Positions 1 to 5,735 are shown, counted from the stretch's first letter. The stretch is DNA of 5,735 nucleotides from Bacillota bacterium (GCA_017534025.1 JAFWDF010000115.1:1-5735), one strand, 5' to 3'. Made by a program: numbers and translations. Notes: generated by a model not told the origin, from the letters alone.

Positions 1-15
1 ACGCTCTTCCGATCT
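1..15. other. Illumina read-1 adapter remnant (not genomic)
   Basis: The bases ACGCTCTTCCGATCT are identical to the last 15 bases of the Illumina TruSeq universal (read 1) adapter. The AC before GCTCTTCCGATCT fits the read-1 rather than the read-2 adapter. The match sits exactly at the window edge, where untrimmed adapter is expected on an assembled contig. It should not be read as biological sequence, and any codon using these bases in the first gene is artificial. Confidence 0.93.
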
Positions 16-509
16 GGAGCGCGATGGCGAACCTGGCCGCCGCGGGGCTTTCCGGGGCGATACGCGACGCCGCGCTTTCGGGCCGTCCGTTTCTCGGCAT
101 CTGTCTCGGCATGCAGATGCTGTTCGACAGCAGCAGTGAAGACGGTGAATGGGAAGGCCTTGGGCTGATCCCCGGCAAAGTGATCCGCTTCGGGAAGGAC
201 AGTGACCCTGCCTGGGATGACACGCTGAAAATCCCGCATATGGGCTGGAACGAGCTCATTCAGAACCGGGATGACCGGATCTGCGAAGGCGTAGGCGAAC
301 GGGAATTCGCCTATTTTGTACATTCCTATTATGCGGTTCCCGAAGACTGGAACGATGTGGTTTATTTCTCGGATTACAGCGTCCGGGTTCCCGGCATTGT
401 CCGCCGCGGCAATGTCATCGGATCACAGTTCCACCCGGAAAAAAGTTCCGATACCGGTATGCAGCTGCTGAAAAACTTCCTGAAGGAGGGGGAACACATT
501 GCTGACTAA
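16..509 (+). CDS. hisH: Imidazole glycerol phosphate synthase, glutaminase subunit HisH (5' truncated)
   Basis: HisH is the class I glutamine amidotransferase half of IGP synthase. It hydrolyses glutamine and passes ammonia through the HisF barrel in histidine synthesis. Counting from the Met at 24, the nucleophile is Cys27 in GICLGMQMLF. The partner residues are His137 and Glu139 in SQFHPEKS, and PHMGWNEL (71-78) and YFVHSYYA (97-104) are also typical. The ATG at 24 is probably not the start. MANLAAAGL corresponds to an internal family segment (GAF..AMANL), and the nucleophile normally lies near residue 77-84, so about 50 N-terminal residues are missing beyond the contig end. The frame stays open from 18 (AGC GCG ATG). 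The 3' end overlaps hisF by 11 nt, consistent with coupled translation of the two partners. The first ~85 genomic bases are clearly richer in GC than the rest. Confidence 0.95.
483..489 (+). promoter_or_regulatory. Ribosome binding site fixing the TTG start of hisF
   Basis: AAGGAGG lies inside the 3' end of hisH, 9 nt before the TTG at 499. No ATG or GTG is near enough to compete. The protein from this TTG begins LTKRIVPCLDVD, which places the catalytic Asp at residue 11 as in other HisF proteins. Site and numbering together support TTG as the true start. Confidence 0.85.
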
Positions 510-1254
510 ACGAATCGTACCCTGCCTGGATGTGGATCACGGCAGAGTGGTAAAAGGGGTTAAATTCAAGGGTCTGCAGGACGTGGACGATCCTGTTGCA
601 CTGGCGAAGCATTACAGCGACATCGGCGCGGACGAGCTGGTTTTCTATGATATTACCGCCTCCAGCGAACAGAGGGATATCTTCCTGGACGTCGTGGAAC
701 AGACGGCCTACAACGTGTATATTCCGTTCACAGTGGGCGGCGGCATCCGTACCATTGAAGATTTCAATAAAGTGCTGCGGGCAGGCGCCGACAAGGTATC
801 CGTCAATTCCGCCGCAGTGCGAAATCCGGAACTGATTACGGAAGCGGCCCTCAAGTTCGGCAACCAGTGTGTCGTGCTTTCCATTGATGCGAAACGGAAA
901 GGCGATTCCTGGGAAGTTTATGTGGACGGAGGCAGAACACCGACCGGCATTGACGCCGTAGAATGGGCCAGACGCGGACAGGAACTGGGCGCCGGCGAAC
1001 TGGTGCTGAACAGCATCGATTCCGACGGTGTCAAGACCGGCTTCGACCTGGAGCTGAACCGGACCATCTCGGAAGCTGTGGAACTTCCGATTATTGCATC
1101 CGGCGGCGCAGGTACCATGGATCATTTTCTGGATGTATTTGTGGAAGGCAAAGCAGATGCCGGACTGGCAGCCAGCGTATTCCATTTTGATGAAATCAAT
1201 ATTAAAGAACTGAAACGCTACCTGCAGAACAACGGCGTCAATATGAGGATTTGA
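499..1254 (+). CDS. hisF: Imidazole glycerol phosphate synthase, cyclase subunit HisF
   Basis: HisF is the (beta/alpha)8-barrel cyclase that uses ammonia from HisH to turn PRFAR into imidazole glycerol phosphate and AICAR, in the cytoplasm. At 251 residues it has the usual full length. Both catalytic aspartates fall at the numbering of the Thermotoga enzyme: Asp11 (PCLDVD) and Asp130 (LSIDAKR). Lys19 of loop 1 is present. The ammonia-gate residues Arg5, Glu46, Lys99 and Glu167 are all kept. Phosphate-binding segments VGGGIR (79-84) and ASGGAG (200-205) are visible, as is the DSDG motif (174-177), followed by Val178 where Thr is more common. The start is TTG with a strong AAGGAGG site. The gene overlaps hisH by 11 nt and ends 4 nt before hisI. 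No hisA lies between hisH and hisF, unlike the common hisH-hisA-hisF order. Confidence 0.98.
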   Translation: MLTKRIVPCLDVDHGRVVKGVKFKGLQDVDDPVALAKHYSDIGADELVFYDITASSEQRDIFLDVVEQTAYNVYIPFTVGGGIRTIEDFNKVLRAGADKVSVNSAAVRNPELITEAALKFGNQCVVLSIDAKRKGDSWEVYVDGGRTPTGIDAVEWARRGQELGAGELVLNSIDSDGVKTGFDLELNRTISEAVELPIIASGGAGTMDHFLDVFVEGKADAGLAASVFHFDEINIKELKRYLQNNGVNMRI

Positions 1255-1258
1255 AAGC

Positions 1259-1606
1259 ATGAGCAATGAAGATATACTCGCCATGATTAAATATGACGGG
1301 AAAGGCCTGGTTCCGGCCATCGTCCAGGACGACGCCACCGGAACCGTACTGATGCTGGCGTATATGAATGAAGAAGCTCTGAAGCGCACGCTCTCCACAG
1401 GCACTACCTGGTTCTTCAGCCGCAGCCGGCAGTCCATGTGGAACAAGGGTGAGACATCCGGTCATTACCAGTATGTAAAGCGCGTCAGCTACGACTGTGA
1501 CTGCGACACCATCCTGGTAAGAGCCGAGCAGGTGGGCGCAGCCTGCCACACCGGCAATTTTACCTGTTTCTACAGAGATTTCGAACTGGAGAACAAGAAT
1601 GAATAA
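1259..1606 (+). CDS. hisI: Phosphoribosyl-AMP cyclohydrolase HisI (single domain)
   Basis: HisI is a Zn/Mg-dependent cytoplasmic hydrolase that opens the adenine ring of phosphoribosyl-AMP, the third step of histidine synthesis. The 115 residues cover just the cyclohydrolase domain. WFFSRSRQSMWNKGETSG (51-68) is the family signature. DCDCD at 79-83 supplies the metal-binding aspartates and a zinc cysteine (Cys80). Cys96 (ACHTG) and Cys103 (TCF) are the other expected zinc ligands. A GAGGA ribosome site at 1245-1249 lies inside the end of hisF, 9 nt before the ATG. The protein ends soon after the TCFYRDFEL strand, so the HisE pyrophosphohydrolase domain found in HisIE fusions is absent. hisE is not downstream either, because the next gene is polA, overlapping by 8 nt. 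HisE must be encoded elsewhere or upstream. Confidence 0.97.
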   Translation: MSNEDILAMIKYDGKGLVPAIVQDDATGTVLMLAYMNEEALKRTLSTGTTWFFSRSRQSMWNKGETSGHYQYVKRVSYDCDCDTILVRAEQVGAACHTGNFTCFYRDFELENKNE

Positions 1607-4346
1607 GAAACTGATCATCATTGACGGCAACAGCCTGCTGAACAGGGCATATTACGCGATCCGGCAGCCGATGATCACCTCGGAAGGCATGTATACGCAC
1701 GGTATATATGCCTTTCTGAACATGTTCAATAAGCTGACGAAGGATTATAAACCTGACTACGCAGCCGTAGCCTTCGACCGGAAAGCGCCGACCTTCCGCC
1801 ATGAAGCATTTGCGGAATACAAGGCCGGCAGGAAGAAAACCCCGCCGGAGCTGCTGATGCAGTTCGCGCCACTGAAAGAAATCCTGGAAGCCATGGGCGT
1901 TGCCATACTGGAAATCGACGGATACGAAGCCGACGATATTCTCGGCACGGTTTCCCTGGAAGGCGACGAGAACGGGATCGACACCTATGTAATCACCGGC
2001 GACCGGGATGCCTTCCAGCTGGCTTCAGACCATACCACGATTATTTATACCAAAAGAGGCGTATCCGACTTTGAAGCCTATGATCAGGATGCCATCGTAG
2101 AGGAATATGGATTTACACCGCAGCAGTTTATAGATTATAAGGCGCTGATGGGCGATAAATCCGATAACATTCCGGGCGTGCCGGGAGTAGGGGACAAAAC
2201 AGCCCGCAATCTGATCGTCCAGTACGGTTCCGTAGAAAATGTGCTGGCCGCTGTAGATGAAATGAAAGCCGGCAAATTAAAGAATAATCTGGAAGAATTC
2301 GCTGCCCAGGCCATGATGAGCAAGCGCCTGGCCACTATATTCCGCCATGTTCCGCTGGAATACGACTTTGAACAGTTAGAATATACCGATGCGGATTATG
2401 GTAAATTAGCGGATTTGTACAGGAAATACGAGTTCAATTCCTTCCTGCGCAAACTGGTTTCGGAAGGGAAGCTCAAAGATACCGTTCCGGCTGCCTCTTC
2501 AAATGCTGCAAACCCGGATTCTTCCGTTTCTACACCCTTTGACGACCTGTCCATCCTGCCGGACGATACCGAAATCGTGCACATCGAGGACAGCGGCATC
2601 CTGAAGGAATTTCTCTCCGGACTGCACGATGCGGCTTTTCTCTGGCTGAAGGTATTTCATGATGACGCGCATGTACGGAAACCGGATATTACCAGTGTCT
2701 GCCTCGCCGTTGAAAACCAATTCGGCATTATTCACTGGGATCCGTCTTTTGCGCCTGCGTTATCTTCATTTTTTAATGATTTTGCCGGCGGAATCTGCGG
2801 CCATGATCTGAAACCGGATTATTACGCCTTAATGGCAAACGGCGCTGCCGCAGCCGGTTCGCGCAGTACGCTGTTCGATACACTCTACGACAGTGCCATC
2901 GCCGCGTATCTGCTGACGCCGGAACGTTCCTCCTACGAACTTTCCGTATTAATGGCAGATCATTTCCAGGAGGATTTCCCTTCTGATAAAGATATTCGAA
3001 AAGACGCGTTTGTCATGGACATGTTCGGCGGCATGTACCGCACCCAGGCCGAACTGGGCCGCCGGATCCTGTCCGCTGCCGGACGGCTGATGAAAATACA
3101 GGCTCCGCAGCTCGCGGAACAGGAACTGCTGCCGCTGTATCAGGACACAGAACTGCCTCTGGTAGAAGTTCTGGCAGATATGGAAGTCCGCGGCATCGGC
3201 GCCGATGCCGGTGTGCTCCTTGAAATCGGCGAAGCGCTGAAGGCGCGCACAGCAGAATTAACCGGTATGATTCATACCCTGGCAGGCGAGGAATTTAATA
3301 TTAACTCACCGCAGCAGCTCGGCCATATATTATTTGAAAAACTGGATCTTCCGAATGGAAAAAAGACAAAAACCGGTTACTCCACCAGCGCGGATATTCT
3401 GGAAAAGCTGGCGGACCGGCATCCGATTGTTCCTATGGTACTGGAATACCGCATGCTGACCAAGCTGACCGGAACCTATGCAGACGGAATGCTCCCACTG
3501 ATCGATGAAAACAGCCGCATTCATGCGCATTTCCAGCAGACCGTGGCAGCCACCGGCAGGCTGAGCTGTACCGAGCCGAATCTGCAGAACATCCCGATCC
3601 GTACAGAGCTGGGCCGCCAGTTCCGGAAAGCCTTTGTCGCACAGGGAGATGACCGTCTGCTGATCGGTGCGGACTACTCACAGGTGGAACTGCGCATCAT
3701 GGCACATCTGTCCGGGGATCCGGCCATGCTGGAATCCTTCGCGGAAAACAAAGACATTCACACCATCACGGCCGCCCGTGTATTCGGAGTTGCGGAACAG
3801 GACGTTACACCGCTCATGCGCAGTCAGGCAAAGGCTGTTAATTTCGGTGTTATTTACGGAATCAGCGGATTCGGCCTGGCACAGGATCTGGACATTCCGG
3901 TCCGGGAAGCCCAGGCGTATATCGATTCCTATTATGCGAAGCATCCCGGCGTCCGGAAATATCTGGATGACTGCATTGCCTTCGCAAAAAAGCACGGCTA
4001 TGTGAAAACCCTGTGCGGAAGACGACGGACCATTAAAGAAATCCATGCCTCTAACCGGAATGTACGCATGTTCGGCGAACGGCTCGCCATGAACAGCCCG
4101 GTTCAGGGCACGGCAGCCGACATCATTAAAATAGCCATGGTGAGCGTTTACCATCGTTTGAAGGAAGAATGTCCCGATGCGCACATGATTCTGCAGGTGC
4201 ATGACGAACTCATTATCGACGCGCCAAAAAATCAGCGGGAAAAAGTTGCCGGAATCCTTGAAGAATGCATGTGTAATGCGGTAATATTAAATGTACCGTT
4301 GGTTGCTGAAGTGAATTCCGGAAGCAACTGGTTCGAACTGAAATAG
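1599..4346 (+). CDS. polA: DNA polymerase I (active 5' nuclease and polymerase, degenerate 3'-5' exonuclease)
   Basis: This 915-residue family A polymerase fills gaps and removes RNA primers in repair and lagging-strand synthesis. The 5' nuclease domain (about 1-290) shows IIIDGNS (7-12), AFDRKAPTFRHE, EIDGYEADD (105-113), ITGDRDAFQL (132-141) and the helix-hairpin-helix IPGVPGVGDKTA. A Ser/Ala-rich linker (about 295-315) precedes a 3'-5' exonuclease-like domain (about 325-500) lacking most of its catalytic acids. Only Asp407 (GHDLKPD) clearly remains. The polymerase domain has TGRLSCTEPNLQNIP (652-666) and motif A DYSQVELR with Asp692. The O helix has Arg741, Lys745, Phe749 and Tyr753, and motif C has VHDE with Asp869. 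Phe749 is the residue that disfavours dideoxynucleotides in this family. The ATG overlaps hisI by 8 nt, with a GGAG site at 1588-1591. No promoter is visible at the junction, so expression probably continues from the his genes. Confidence 0.98.
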   Translation: MNKKLIIIDGNSLLNRAYYAIRQPMITSEGMYTHGIYAFLNMFNKLTKDYKPDYAAVAFDRKAPTFRHEAFAEYKAGRKKTPPELLMQFAPLKEILEAMGVAILEIDGYEADDILGTVSLEGDENGIDTYVITGDRDAFQLASDHTTIIYTKRGVSDFEAYDQDAIVEEYGFTPQQFIDYKALMGDKSDNIPGVPGVGDKTARNLIVQYGSVENVLAAVDEMKAGKLKNNLEEFAAQAMMSKRLATIFRHVPLEYDFEQLEYTDADYGKLADLYRKYEFNSFLRKLVSEGKLKDTVPAASSNAANPDSSVSTPFDDLSILPDDTEIVHIEDSGILKEFLSGLHDAAFLWLKVFHDDAHVRKPDITSVCLAVENQFGIIHWDPSFAPALSSFFNDFAGGICGHDLKPDYYALMANGAAAAGSRSTLFDTLYDSAIAAYLLTPERSSYELSVLMADHFQEDFPSDKDIRKDAFVMDMFGGMYRTQAELGRRILSAAGRLMKIQAPQLAEQELLPLYQDTELPLVEVLADMEVRGIGADAGVLLEIGEALKARTAELTGMIHTLAGEEFNINSPQQLGHILFEKLDLPNGKKTKTGYSTSADILEKLADRHPIVPMVLEYRMLTKLTGTYADGMLPLIDENSRIHAHFQQTVAATGRLSCTEPNLQNIPIRTELGRQFRKAFVAQGDDRLLIGADYSQVELRIMAHLSGDPAMLESFAENKDIHTITAARVFGVAEQDVTPLMRSQAKAVNFGVIYGISGFGLAQDLDIPVREAQAYIDSYYAKHPGVRKYLDDCIAFAKKHGYVKTLCGRRRTIKEIHASNRNVRMFGERLAMNSPVQGTAADIIKIAMVSVYHRLKEECPDAHMILQVHDELIIDAPKNQREKVAGILEECMCNAVILNVPLVAEVNSGSNWFELK

Positions 4347-4363
4347 CAGGCAGGTGAACGTAA

Positions 4364-5008
4364 ATGCGCATTATCGGATTGACAGGCGGAATCGGCTGCG
4401 GCAAGTCGACGGCTTCCGATTACCTTAATGAACTTGGATTTATTACCATTGATTTCGACCAGACAATGAAAAAACTGCAGGAACCGGGGCAGCCCGCCCT
4501 GAAGGAAATCGAAGAGACCTTCGGCCCGGAAGCCATCCTTCCGGACGGCACCATGAACCGGAAATATGTCGGGCAGATCGTTTTTTCCGATGCGAAGGAA
4601 AAAGAGAAGCTGGACCACATCATGCAGAAATATCTGGATGAAATCGTAACCCGTCAGACCGACGAATTCCGCGAAGCGGGGAAGGGAGTCACCAGAGAAA
4701 CCAATCCGGATGATTATCTCCAGAAAAAAGTGATCTTTTATGATCATCCGCTGCTTTTTGAAGTACCGTACCGGATCGAACCGGCGGACGAGGCCTGGGT
4801 TATCGATCTGAGTGAAGAAGAAAGAATCCGCAGGGTCATGTCCAGGGACCATATATCCAGGGAACAGATCATCCAGCGGATGCATTCCCAGATGTCCCGT
4901 TCGGAAAAACTTGCCCGCGCGGATTATGTCATCGATAACTCCGGCACGGAGGAACAGCTGAAGGCAAATATCGATGAGGCGCTTCGACAGCTCGATAAAC
5001 GGGTATAA
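4364..5008 (+). CDS. coaE: Dephospho-CoA kinase (divergent in the middle)
   Basis: CoaE phosphorylates the 3'-hydroxyl of dephospho-CoA with ATP, the last step of coenzyme A synthesis, in the cytoplasm. The Walker A loop GGIGCGKST is at residues 8-16. IDFD (29-32) takes the place of the usual IDAD, and EPGQPAL follows as expected. HPLLFE (128-133) matches the PLLFE motif. The lid and C-terminal signature RDHISREQ...R...Q....K...ADYVIDNSG (161-194) is typical. Two things are odd. The conserved Leu-x-x-x-x-His-Pro segment of the helix before the insertion reads LDHIMQKYL, without His-Pro. About 12-15 extra residues (roughly 106-120, GKGVTRETNPDDYLQ) precede the PLLFE strand, giving 214 residues against about 200 usually. 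An AGGTGA site at 4352-4357 supports the ATG. polA-coaE adjacency is common in Bacillota. The gene is the last of its operon. Confidence 0.95.
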   Translation: MRIIGLTGGIGCGKSTASDYLNELGFITIDFDQTMKKLQEPGQPALKEIEETFGPEAILPDGTMNRKYVGQIVFSDAKEKEKLDHIMQKYLDEIVTRQTDEFREAGKGVTRETNPDDYLQKKVIFYDHPLLFEVPYRIEPADEAWVIDLSEEERIRRVMSRDHISREQIIQRMHSQMSRSEKLARADYVIDNSGTEEQLKANIDEALRQLDKRV

Positions 5009-5012
5009 AAGT

Positions 5013-5041
5013 ATTACAGCAATATTTTAATTCATTATAAT
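5013..5041 (+). promoter_or_regulatory. Sigma-A-type promoter for the 127-residue protein gene
   Basis: A perfect TATAAT at 5036-5041 has ATTACA at 5013-5018 (4 of 6 bases of TTGACA) 17 bp upstream. This lies in an AT-rich patch that begins right after the coaE stop. The predicted transcription start is near 5048, giving a leader of about 40 nt. It makes the downstream gene separately transcribed, although read-through from coaE is not excluded because no terminator is visible between them. Confidence 0.7.
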
Positions 5042-5055
5042 CAGTATTAACAGAA

Positions 5056-5073
5056 GTCCGGCGCCTGCCGGAC
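5056..5073 (+). promoter_or_regulatory. Perfect 7-bp leader hairpin next to the ribosome site
   Basis: GTCCGGC (5056-5062) and GCCGGAC (5067-5073) are exact reverse complements around a GCCT loop. There is no T-run after it, so it is not an intrinsic terminator. It lies in the predicted leader transcript and ends 2 nt before the GGAGG ribosome site (5076-5080). It may protect the mRNA 5' end or influence ribosome entry. The structure is seen; the role is inferred. Confidence 0.65.
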
Positions 5074-5086
5074 GGGGAGGAACGAT

Positions 5087-5470
5087 ATGGCATACGATCA
5101 GGAAATGAACACAGAAGAAATGGAAGACGAAGTGATCCTTATAAATGGAAAACAGCTTCAGGTAGGGGATTTTGACCAGTATCATTTCTGCATGCCGGAC
5201 ACCAGATATTTTGATGTGGCGCAGGTTCTGGTTCTCGAACTTTCGTTCGCTTGTGTCGTAGTAAAGAACATCGGCATGCGCGGTGAAGACAAGAAATACC
5301 GCATCGTAGACGGTAAAAAAGTACCGCTTTCCGAGCTGGAATTCGTGAAAGCAGGAGTGGATACCTGCAACCTGAACATGCCGCTGGACGGAAAATATAC
5401 AGGCAAAAATATTCTGTTCGACGGACGCAAGAGAGAGCGCATGCTCTTCGGACATATCGCTTATCAATAA
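5087..5470 (+). CDS. Uncharacterised 127-residue cytoplasmic protein
   Basis: I do not recognise this protein. GGAGG (5076-5080) lies 6 nt before the ATG, a good promoter and leader hairpin lie upstream, and a strong terminator follows. These make it a convincing gene and argue against the longer antisense frame over the same bases. The first 15 residues are acidic (EEMEDE). The rest looks like a compact alpha/beta or mostly beta domain, with hydrophobic strands at about 16-19, 44-50 and 53-59. It has three cysteines (35, 56, 94) without a CxxC pair, and a basic patch near the C terminus (GRKRER, 113-118). There is no signal peptide and no credible membrane helix: the most hydrophobic segment (42-63) contains Asp, Glu and Lys. 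Base composition is like its neighbours. Nothing in the sequence lets me assign a function. Confidence 0.82.
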   Translation: MAYDQEMNTEEMEDEVILINGKQLQVGDFDQYHFCMPDTRYFDVAQVLVLELSFACVVVKNIGMRGEDKKYRIVDGKKVPLSELEFVKAGVDTCNLNMPLDGKYTGKNILFDGRKRERMLFGHIAYQ

Positions 5471-5499
5471 AGCAATTCCAACAGTTTTCAGATCTTCTG

Positions 5500-5533
5500 G
5501 CGGAGGCCGTATCAGCGGCTTCCGCTTTTTTTT
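5500..5533 (+). terminator. Strong intrinsic terminator
   Basis: GCGGAGGCCG (5500-5509) pairs with CGGCTTCCGC (5516-5525) through ten base pairs with a single G-U wobble. The loop is 6 nt (5510-5515), and eight T residues follow (5526-5533). It is oriented to end the transcript of the 127-residue protein gene, 29 nt after its stop codon. It also insulates the next promoter. Confidence 0.95.
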
Positions 5534-5596
5534 ATGCAGCAGACAGTGAAATAATCATGTAATCGAAACGTAATGAAGAAGCAATGGATTATTCTA

Positions 5597-5625
5597 TTGA
5601 CAGTCCATACTGCCGGTGGTATATT
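5597..5625 (+). promoter_or_regulatory. Strong extended -10 promoter for the gene at 5713
   Basis: A perfect TTGACA (-35) at 5597-5602 is followed, after exactly 17 bp, by TATATT (5 of 6 bases of TATAAT) at 5620-5625. A TG at 5617-5618 with one base before the hexamer makes an extended -10. The predicted start is near 5632, giving a leader of about 80 nt. The promoter lies in a clean intergenic region after a terminator. Confidence 0.85.
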
Positions 5626-5634
5626 TTAGACACA

Positions 5635-5644
5635 AACACGTGTT
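5635..5644. promoter_or_regulatory. 10-bp perfect palindrome, possible operator
   Basis: AACACGTGTT is its own reverse complement and lies at about +4 to +13 relative to the predicted transcription start. A dimeric repressor bound there would block initiation or promoter escape. Position and symmetry are seen; binding by a regulator is inferred, and no regulator family can be named from this alone. Confidence 0.45.
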
Positions 5645-5652
5645 CTGTATAA

Positions 5653-5681
5653 ATGTTCGTTAATTTGATTAAAGAGAACAT
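5653..5681 (+). promoter_or_regulatory. Nested dyad in the leader of the last gene
   Basis: ATGTTC (5653-5658) pairs with GAACAT (5676-5681), and inside it TTAAT (5660-5664) pairs with ATTAA (5668-5672) around a TTG loop. As RNA this forms a weak AT-rich stem with a small internal loop; as DNA it is a symmetric site. The TGTTCT at 5641-5646 repeats the same half-sequence just upstream. There is no T-run, so it is not a terminator. Confidence 0.35.
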
Positions 5682-5712
5682 ATGATATATAAATATCCGC
5701 AGGAGGAACATC

Positions 5713-5735
5713 ATGAAAAAGACAGCCAGGATTAT
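5713..5735 (+). CDS. Start of a gene cut by the window end (MKKTARI...)
   Basis: The ATG at 5713 has an excellent AGGAGG site at 5701-5706, 6 nt upstream, and lies downstream of a strong promoter. Only seven codons and two bases are visible (MKKTARI). A short Lys-rich start of this kind is common at the head of signal peptides, for example of lipoproteins or substrate-binding proteins, but too little is present to conclude this. The product cannot be named. Confidence 0.8.

Noticed and set aside
24..26. ATG at 24 as the true hisH start
   Set aside because: It would leave HisH about 50 residues short and has no ribosome site. The bases before it are contig edge and adapter.
415..1446. Open frame of 343 codons on the - strand opposite hisF and hisI
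   Set aside because: It lies wholly antisense to two certain genes with full catalytic motifs, has no family-like motifs of its own, and reads as a shadow of their codon bias.
4232..4885. Open frame of 217 codons on the - strand opposite the polA end and coaE
   Set aside because: It is antisense to clear polA motif C and the coaE P-loop, and its translation shows no recognisable domain.
5027..5467. Open frame of 146 codons on the - strand, longer than the + strand gene it covers
   Set aside because: The promoter, GGAGG ribosome site and terminator all serve the + strand. Its C-terminal part translates the + strand leader and hairpin.
5550..5593. AATAATC / GATTATT inverted repeat, 30 nt apart, upstream of the promoter
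   Set aside because: Seven A/T-rich base pairs with a long spacer are expected by chance in AT-rich intergenic DNA.
5573..5629. Possible 18-residue peptide MKKQWIILLTVHTAGGIF
   Set aside because: It has no ribosome site, and the frame runs through the -35 and -10 of the strong promoter, so it would not be on that transcript.
5653..5685. Possible 10-residue leader peptide in the last gene's 5' leader
   Set aside because: No ribosome site precedes it and it has no run of a single amino acid as in attenuation leaders.

Overview
The window is a stretch of ordinary bacterial chromosome of roughly 50% GC. It most resembles a low-to-mid GC Bacillota, probably Clostridia and perhaps Lachnospiraceae. 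This rests on strong AGGAGG-type ribosome sites, a TTG start, tight same-strand packing, a polA-coaE pair and a DNA polymerase I whose proofreading domain has lost its catalytic acids. The family-level placement is a judgement, not a proof. The first 15 bases match the 3' end of the Illumina read-1 adapter, so the window starts at the raw end of a short-read contig and the first gene is cut there.

Positions 16-5008 hold five closely packed genes, all on the + strand: hisH (5' end missing), hisF, hisI, polA and coaE. Three junctions overlap or nearly abut: hisH/hisF overlap 11 nt, hisF/hisI are 4 nt apart, and hisI/polA overlap 8 nt. polA and coaE are 17 nt apart. No terminator or promoter is visible between them, so they read as one transcription unit. 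HisH and HisF together form imidazole glycerol phosphate synthase. HisI catalyses an earlier step, opening the purine ring of phosphoribosyl-AMP. hisA is not between hisH and hisF, and no hisE is fused to or follows hisI. The pathway segment runs directly into DNA polymerase I (repair and Okazaki-fragment processing) and dephospho-CoA kinase (last step of CoA synthesis).

Positions 5009-5533 form a separate small unit: a consensus-like promoter, a perfect hairpin in the 5' leader just before the ribosome site, a 127-residue protein I do not recognise, and a strong intrinsic terminator. Positions 5534-5712 are an AT-rich intergenic region with a second promoter (perfect TTGACA, extended -10), a 10-bp palindrome just after the predicted start point, and a larger dyad in the leader. 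A gene beginning MKKTARI starts at 5713 and is cut by the window end.

I see no mobile element, CRISPR array, tRNA, rRNA or evident novel multi-gene system. The points most worth following are the unrecognised 127-residue protein with its own signals, the operator-like palindrome before the last gene, the fusion of the his cluster to polA-coaE, and the divergent CoaE.
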